Part shown: positions 61,269-64,000 of the stretch, piece after piece
How the letters are laid out: each line of letters opens with the position of its first letter
Position numbering within the stretch: position 1 is the stretch's first letter
Origin: Serratia quinivorans
Lineage (GTDB): Bacteria; Pseudomonadota; Gammaproteobacteria; Enterobacterales; Enterobacteriaceae
NCBI GenBank assembly: GCA_900457075.1
Contig: UGYN01000002.1
Coordinates: 2,542,001-2,606,000, forward strand
Length of the DNA stretch: 64,000 bases
Direction: 5' to 3'
The notes under the pieces: model-generated
What the model was told of the DNA's origin: nothing
Databases searched by the model: none
What the model saw: the letters and a program-made list of their open reading frames with translations, nothing else
Position numbers and translations under genes: made by a program

Positions 61269-62420
61269 TTAATCATTGCGCAATACATCTACATAGGCCT
61301 GATAGACGTAGCTTTTGCCTCTTAGCCGGCCTGTCGTTTCCATCAGGATCCCTGCATTTTCCAGCGCTTTGACGGCGGCGCTGGCAGTAGGGAAGGAGAC
61401 GGCTAACTCCGCCTGAGCGCGTTCCACAGTCAATTTCGGCATGGTGGGTAATAACTCAAAAAGGCGCAGCGTTTGTAATGTACTTGATGTAGTAGCGAGA
61501 ATTTTTTTCCTGTCAGTTGCGATCAACGAAGCTATCTGAATGATGCTTCGTTGTGCTTCCTCTGCCGCTATTTCAACCCCTTCAAGAAAGAAAGCCACCC
61601 ACGATTCCCAGTCCCCATTGCTCCTGATTTCAGATAAACAACGGTAGTACTCAGCCTGATGAGCTTTCAGATACCCTGACAGATACAATAATGGCTCAGG
61701 CAAAAGTTTCCATGTCTCAAGTAACATGGCGATCAGCAAACGACCTATACGGCCATTTCCATCAAGAAAAGGGTGAATGGTTTCGAACTGGGCGTGCACC
61801 AAAGCTATCCTCACCAGCGGGGGCAAGGTAGGTGCTTCATCGTGTATAAAAATCTCAAGATCTGCCAGTAAACGGGTGACATGCTCTGGTGGTGGTGGAA
61901 CATACGCCGCATTACCTGGTCGCGTACCGCCAATCCAGTTCTGACTGGTTCGTACACTGCCTGGCTGCTTATTGGTACCCCGAATGCCATCCAGGAGAAC
62001 TTTGTGGGCCTCTGTGAGTAAGCGGACCGATACAGGTAATCCCGTCGGAGAGAGTATCTGCTCGCGGACAAACCTGAATGCCTGCAGATACCGGGTGACT
62101 TCCTCGACATCATTCGCATTGGTTACAGACAATCCGGCTTCTTCATCAAAAACATCTGTCAGCGTCGCCTGAGTCCCTTCAAGCTGAGAGGTGAGTAATG
62201 CTTCTCGCCGTATTGCACTGTAGATGAGCCACTCCCCCGATGTCACCAGGCCAGCCATACCTGATAGTCTGGCCAACGCAAGTTCAGCTCGGGCATTGAG
62301 TTGTTGATAGGCTTGGGAATCAAGGACAGGAGCAGATGGCGGTAAAGGCACAGGCACAAAGGCATTAACGGTTTCATGATGACTCTGGGTTGTCATAAAT
62401 CGGCCAGATGTGCGCTTCAT
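61269..62420 (-). CDS. Class II Fic-domain AMP-transferase-like protein with winged-helix tail
   Basis: 383 residues; ATG at 62420 follows AAAGGAGAG. The Fic motif HPFLDGNGRIGRLLIAMLLE is canonical, with the catalytic His near residue 210. An upstream TSQLEG fits the (S/T)xxxE(G/N) inhibitory motif, here N-terminal to the Fic core, which defines class II. The flap-like segment TRPGNAAYVPPPPEHVTRLL is also present. The C-terminus (ELAVSFPTASAAVKALENAG) resembles a winged-helix DNA-binding domain, suggesting autoregulation. Fic proteins usually transfer AMP onto target side chains; the target here is unknown. It lies between codA and tsgA. Confidence 0.9.
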   Translation of the reverse strand: MKRTSGRFMTTQSHHETVNAFVPVPLPPSAPVLDSQAYQQLNARAELALARLSGMAGLVTSGEWLIYSAIRREALLTSQLEGTQATLTDVFDEEAGLSVTNANDVEEVTRYLQAFRFVREQILSPTGLPVSVRLLTEAHKVLLDGIRGTNKQPGSVRTSQNWIGGTRPGNAAYVPPPPEHVTRLLADLEIFIHDEAPTLPPLVRIALVHAQFETIHPFLDGNGRIGRLLIAMLLETWKLLPEPLLYLSGYLKAHQAEYYRCLSEIRSNGDWESWVAFFLEGVEIAAEEAQRSIIQIASLIATDRKKILATTSSTLQTLRLFELLPTMPKLTVERAQAELAVSFPTASAAVKALENAGILMETTGRLRGKSYVYQAYVDVLRND

Positions 62421-62430
62421 TAAACTCTCC

Positions 62431-62490
62431 TTTAATAAGGCTGAACGTTATTAAACAACCCTTTAATAACACGAGCGCTCATTAAAAGTC
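62431..62490 (-). promoter_or_regulatory. Palindromic operator candidate upstream of the fic gene
   Basis: GTTATTAAA (62447-62455) and TTTAATAAC (62462-62470) form a perfect 9-bp inverted repeat with a CAACCC spacer. Related TTTAATAA at 62431-62438 and CATTAAAAG at 62480-62488 flank it. It lies just upstream of the fic ribosome-binding site and is a natural binding site for the protein's own winged-helix tail. Confidence 0.6.
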
Positions 62491-62569
62491 TTTTTAATTA
62501 GTTGAGGTCATGATGACAACTGGCAAATCGCTTATGGGCCCGGACTCATTTTGTCCGCCAACACATATA

Positions 62570-62601
62570 AAAAATCCGGTGAGGGGGCTCACCGGATTTT
62601 G
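62570..62601 (-). terminator. tsgA terminator
   Basis: AAAATCCGGTGAG and CTCACCGGATTTT are perfect inverted repeats with a 4-base loop (GGGG), giving a 9-bp GC-rich stem with A/T flanks. It lies 40 bases past the tsgA stop. Confidence 0.85.
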
Positions 62602-62640
62602 ATCTCTTGGTAAAAGCGCGTGTTACATCGCGCTAGCAGA

Positions 62641-63825
62641 TCAGTGGGTCACGTGACCGTGGCTGCGGTGCTTGGTTACGAAACCGAGCAGCAGACACAT
62701 CACGAACACCGCCAGGTACAGACCATTGGCGGTAGTCAGCGCCGCGTGTGCGCCGCCTTTGGCTACGATCGGGCCGGTAACCACGAAGGTCAGCATGGTG
62801 CCGATGGTGCCGCAGGTCAGGATGAAGTTAACCAGTTTCGGTGAGGAAACCTTGGTCTGCAGCGAGCCCAGAGTGATCAGGGTGGTGTAGATCGCGCTGG
62901 AAACGAAGCCCAGAGCCATAATGTAGTAGCTCAGGTGTTCCGGGTTATCGGTGCTGACGAACAGGTACATCGCACCGGTCGCCAATGCGGCCAGGATAGT
63001 GACGATGCGCTGCAAATCGAAGAAGCGCAGGATAAAGCTGAATACCCACATGCCGATCATGTACGAGGTCCAGAAATCGCTCACCAGCTTACCGGCCTGG
63101 CTGATATCCATCCCGAACGACTTGGTGGCGTATTCCGGCACCCACTGAATGAAGCCAAGCTGGCCGAGGATGTAGCACAGTGCGGCGATCGACAGGAACA
63201 GCACGCCGATACCCCATTTTTCTTTCACTACCGGCTGGCCGGCGTCGGCGCCCTTGTTGCCCAGTACCGGGAACTCGGAGAACAGGGTCAGCACAAAGAT
63301 ACCTACATACAGCAGGCCGATGCAGGCGTACACCCAGTACCAGCCGATCTGACGCGCCAACAGCATCGCGGCGACAATCGGGAAGATCATCCCGGCCATG
63401 CTGAAGAAGGAGTCAGTGAACAGCAGGCGTGAACCGCGTTGGCGGCCGGCATACATATGGGTGATCAGGAAGGTGCCTATCGACATGGTGATACCGCTGA
63501 CCACGCCAAGGATAAACATGCACAACGAGAACATGGTCAAGCTTTTACCGAGCATCAGCCCGGCAATAGCCAGTACCATCAGCACAAAGCCAAACATCAG
63601 TTGACGTTTAAGCGGGATAATTTCCATCAGCCAGGCATTGAGGAAGATCGAAATCAAAATACCGGCGTTAAGGAAGGTGAAAGTATTGCTCATGCTGGAA
63701 ACCGGCAGATTAAAGTACTCTGCAATGTTCCCCATCACCATCCCTGTGACGATAACTAAAGCACCGGTCAGCGCGTAAGAAAAGTAGCTGATCCAGGTAA
63801 GCCGTAGACGGTTGCTATCATTCAT
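62641..63825 (-). CDS. tsgA: TsgA, major facilitator superfamily transporter
   Basis: 394 residues with 12 predicted membrane segments, the length of E. coli TsgA (393). N-terminal [20 protein letters not shown] matches the family, and MFS features follow in [24 protein letters not shown] sequence. Substrate unknown; the gene was named for expression changes in Salmonella. In E. coli it is directly upstream of nirB; here codA and the fic gene intervene. Confidence 0.95.
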   Translation of the reverse strand: MNDSNRLRLTWISYFSYALTGALVIVTGMVMGNIAEYFNLPVSSMSNTFTFLNAGILISIFLNAWLMEIIPLKRQLMFGFVLMVLAIAGLMLGKSLTMFSLCMFILGVVSGITMSIGTFLITHMYAGRQRGSRLLFTDSFFSMAGMIFPIVAAMLLARQIGWYWVYACIGLLYVGIFVLTLFSEFPVLGNKGADAGQPVVKEKWGIGVLFLSIAALCYILGQLGFIQWVPEYATKSFGMDISQAGKLVSDFWTSYMIGMWVFSFILRFFDLQRIVTILAALATGAMYLFVSTDNPEHLSYYIMALGFVSSAIYTTLITLGSLQTKVSSPKLVNFILTCGTIGTMLTFVVTGPIVAKGGAHAALTTANGLYLAVFVMCLLLGFVTKHRSHGHVTH

Positions 63826-64000
63826 TATTTAGGCCTGATTAAGTCTATAAAGAGTTTAAAACTGGCATAAGGCCGCTGGCTTTTCCTGGCAAATGCAGAA
63901 AAAAGTCCCGATCAGGCCACCAGGGAGCGGATCCTAGCACAGACAACGGGAGTTTTTGTGATGCCTATCTACTTTTTGATGCAATCAATGAGTAGTTCTG
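63826..64000. other. tsgA upstream region to window end
   Basis: 175 bases of leader with no gene. It probably includes the tsgA promoter; the next gene is outside the window. Confidence 0.4.

Overview
The window looks like a chromosomal segment of a Serratia species (Yersiniaceae) or a very close relative. The evidence is protein similarity to E. coli/Yersinia orthologues recalled from memory, the GC-rich coding sequence, and a typical enterobacterial gene order (glg-glpD/glpEGR-malT/malPQ-nfuA-gntX-bioH-feo-tex-greB-ompR/envZ-pckA-hslOR-igaA-nudE-mrcA-hof-aroKB-damX-dam-rpe-gph-trpS-cysG-nir-tsgA). Species cannot be fixed without a search.

Layout. 1-4.3 kb: end of the glycogen operon (glgC 3' end, glgA, glgP), meeting glpD tail to tail at a shared terminator. 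4.3-9.2 kb: glycerol-3-phosphate genes glpD and glpE-glpG-glpR, with a decayed rhuM-like gene between glpR and glpD. 9.2-17 kb: maltodextrin genes, malT divergent from malP-malQ. 17-23 kb: nfuA, gntX, bioH, a small secreted DUF1471 protein and the ferrous-iron operon feoABC. 23-26.5 kb: tex and greB, separated by an array of four perfect hairpins. 26.5-31.1 kb: an accessory aromatic-degradation cluster (FAH hydrolase, gentisate-type dioxygenase, aldehyde dehydrogenase) with a divergent LysR regulator. 31.4-33.5 kb: ompR-envZ, followed by a FitAB/VapBC-type toxin-antitoxin pair. 34.4-47.7 kb: pckA, hslO, hslR, yrfG, igaA, nudE, mrcA and the DNA-uptake/pilus-assembly operon hofMNOPQ. 48-54.4 kb: aroK, aroB, damX, dam, rpe, gph, trpS. 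54.5-59.6 kb: nirBDC-cysG read leftwards from a promoter with well-formed FNR and NarL/NarP sites. 59.9-64 kb: codA, a class II Fic protein and tsgA.

Three themes stand out. First, five conserved housekeeping genes (glgP, malP, malQ, feoA twice, aroB) carry six frame breaks, each mended by removing one base from a short homopolymer. This looks like assembly error rather than gene loss. Second, the intergenic spaces hold unexpected structure: a solitary sequence almost identical to a type I-E CRISPR repeat just upstream of aroB, a ~165-bp inverted-repeat element between damX and dam, and the tex-greB hairpin array. Third, accessory genes (rhuM remnant, fitAB-like pair, gentisate cluster, codA-fic) sit at junctions between conserved operons. 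No rRNA, tRNA, insertion sequence, prophage or true CRISPR array was seen.
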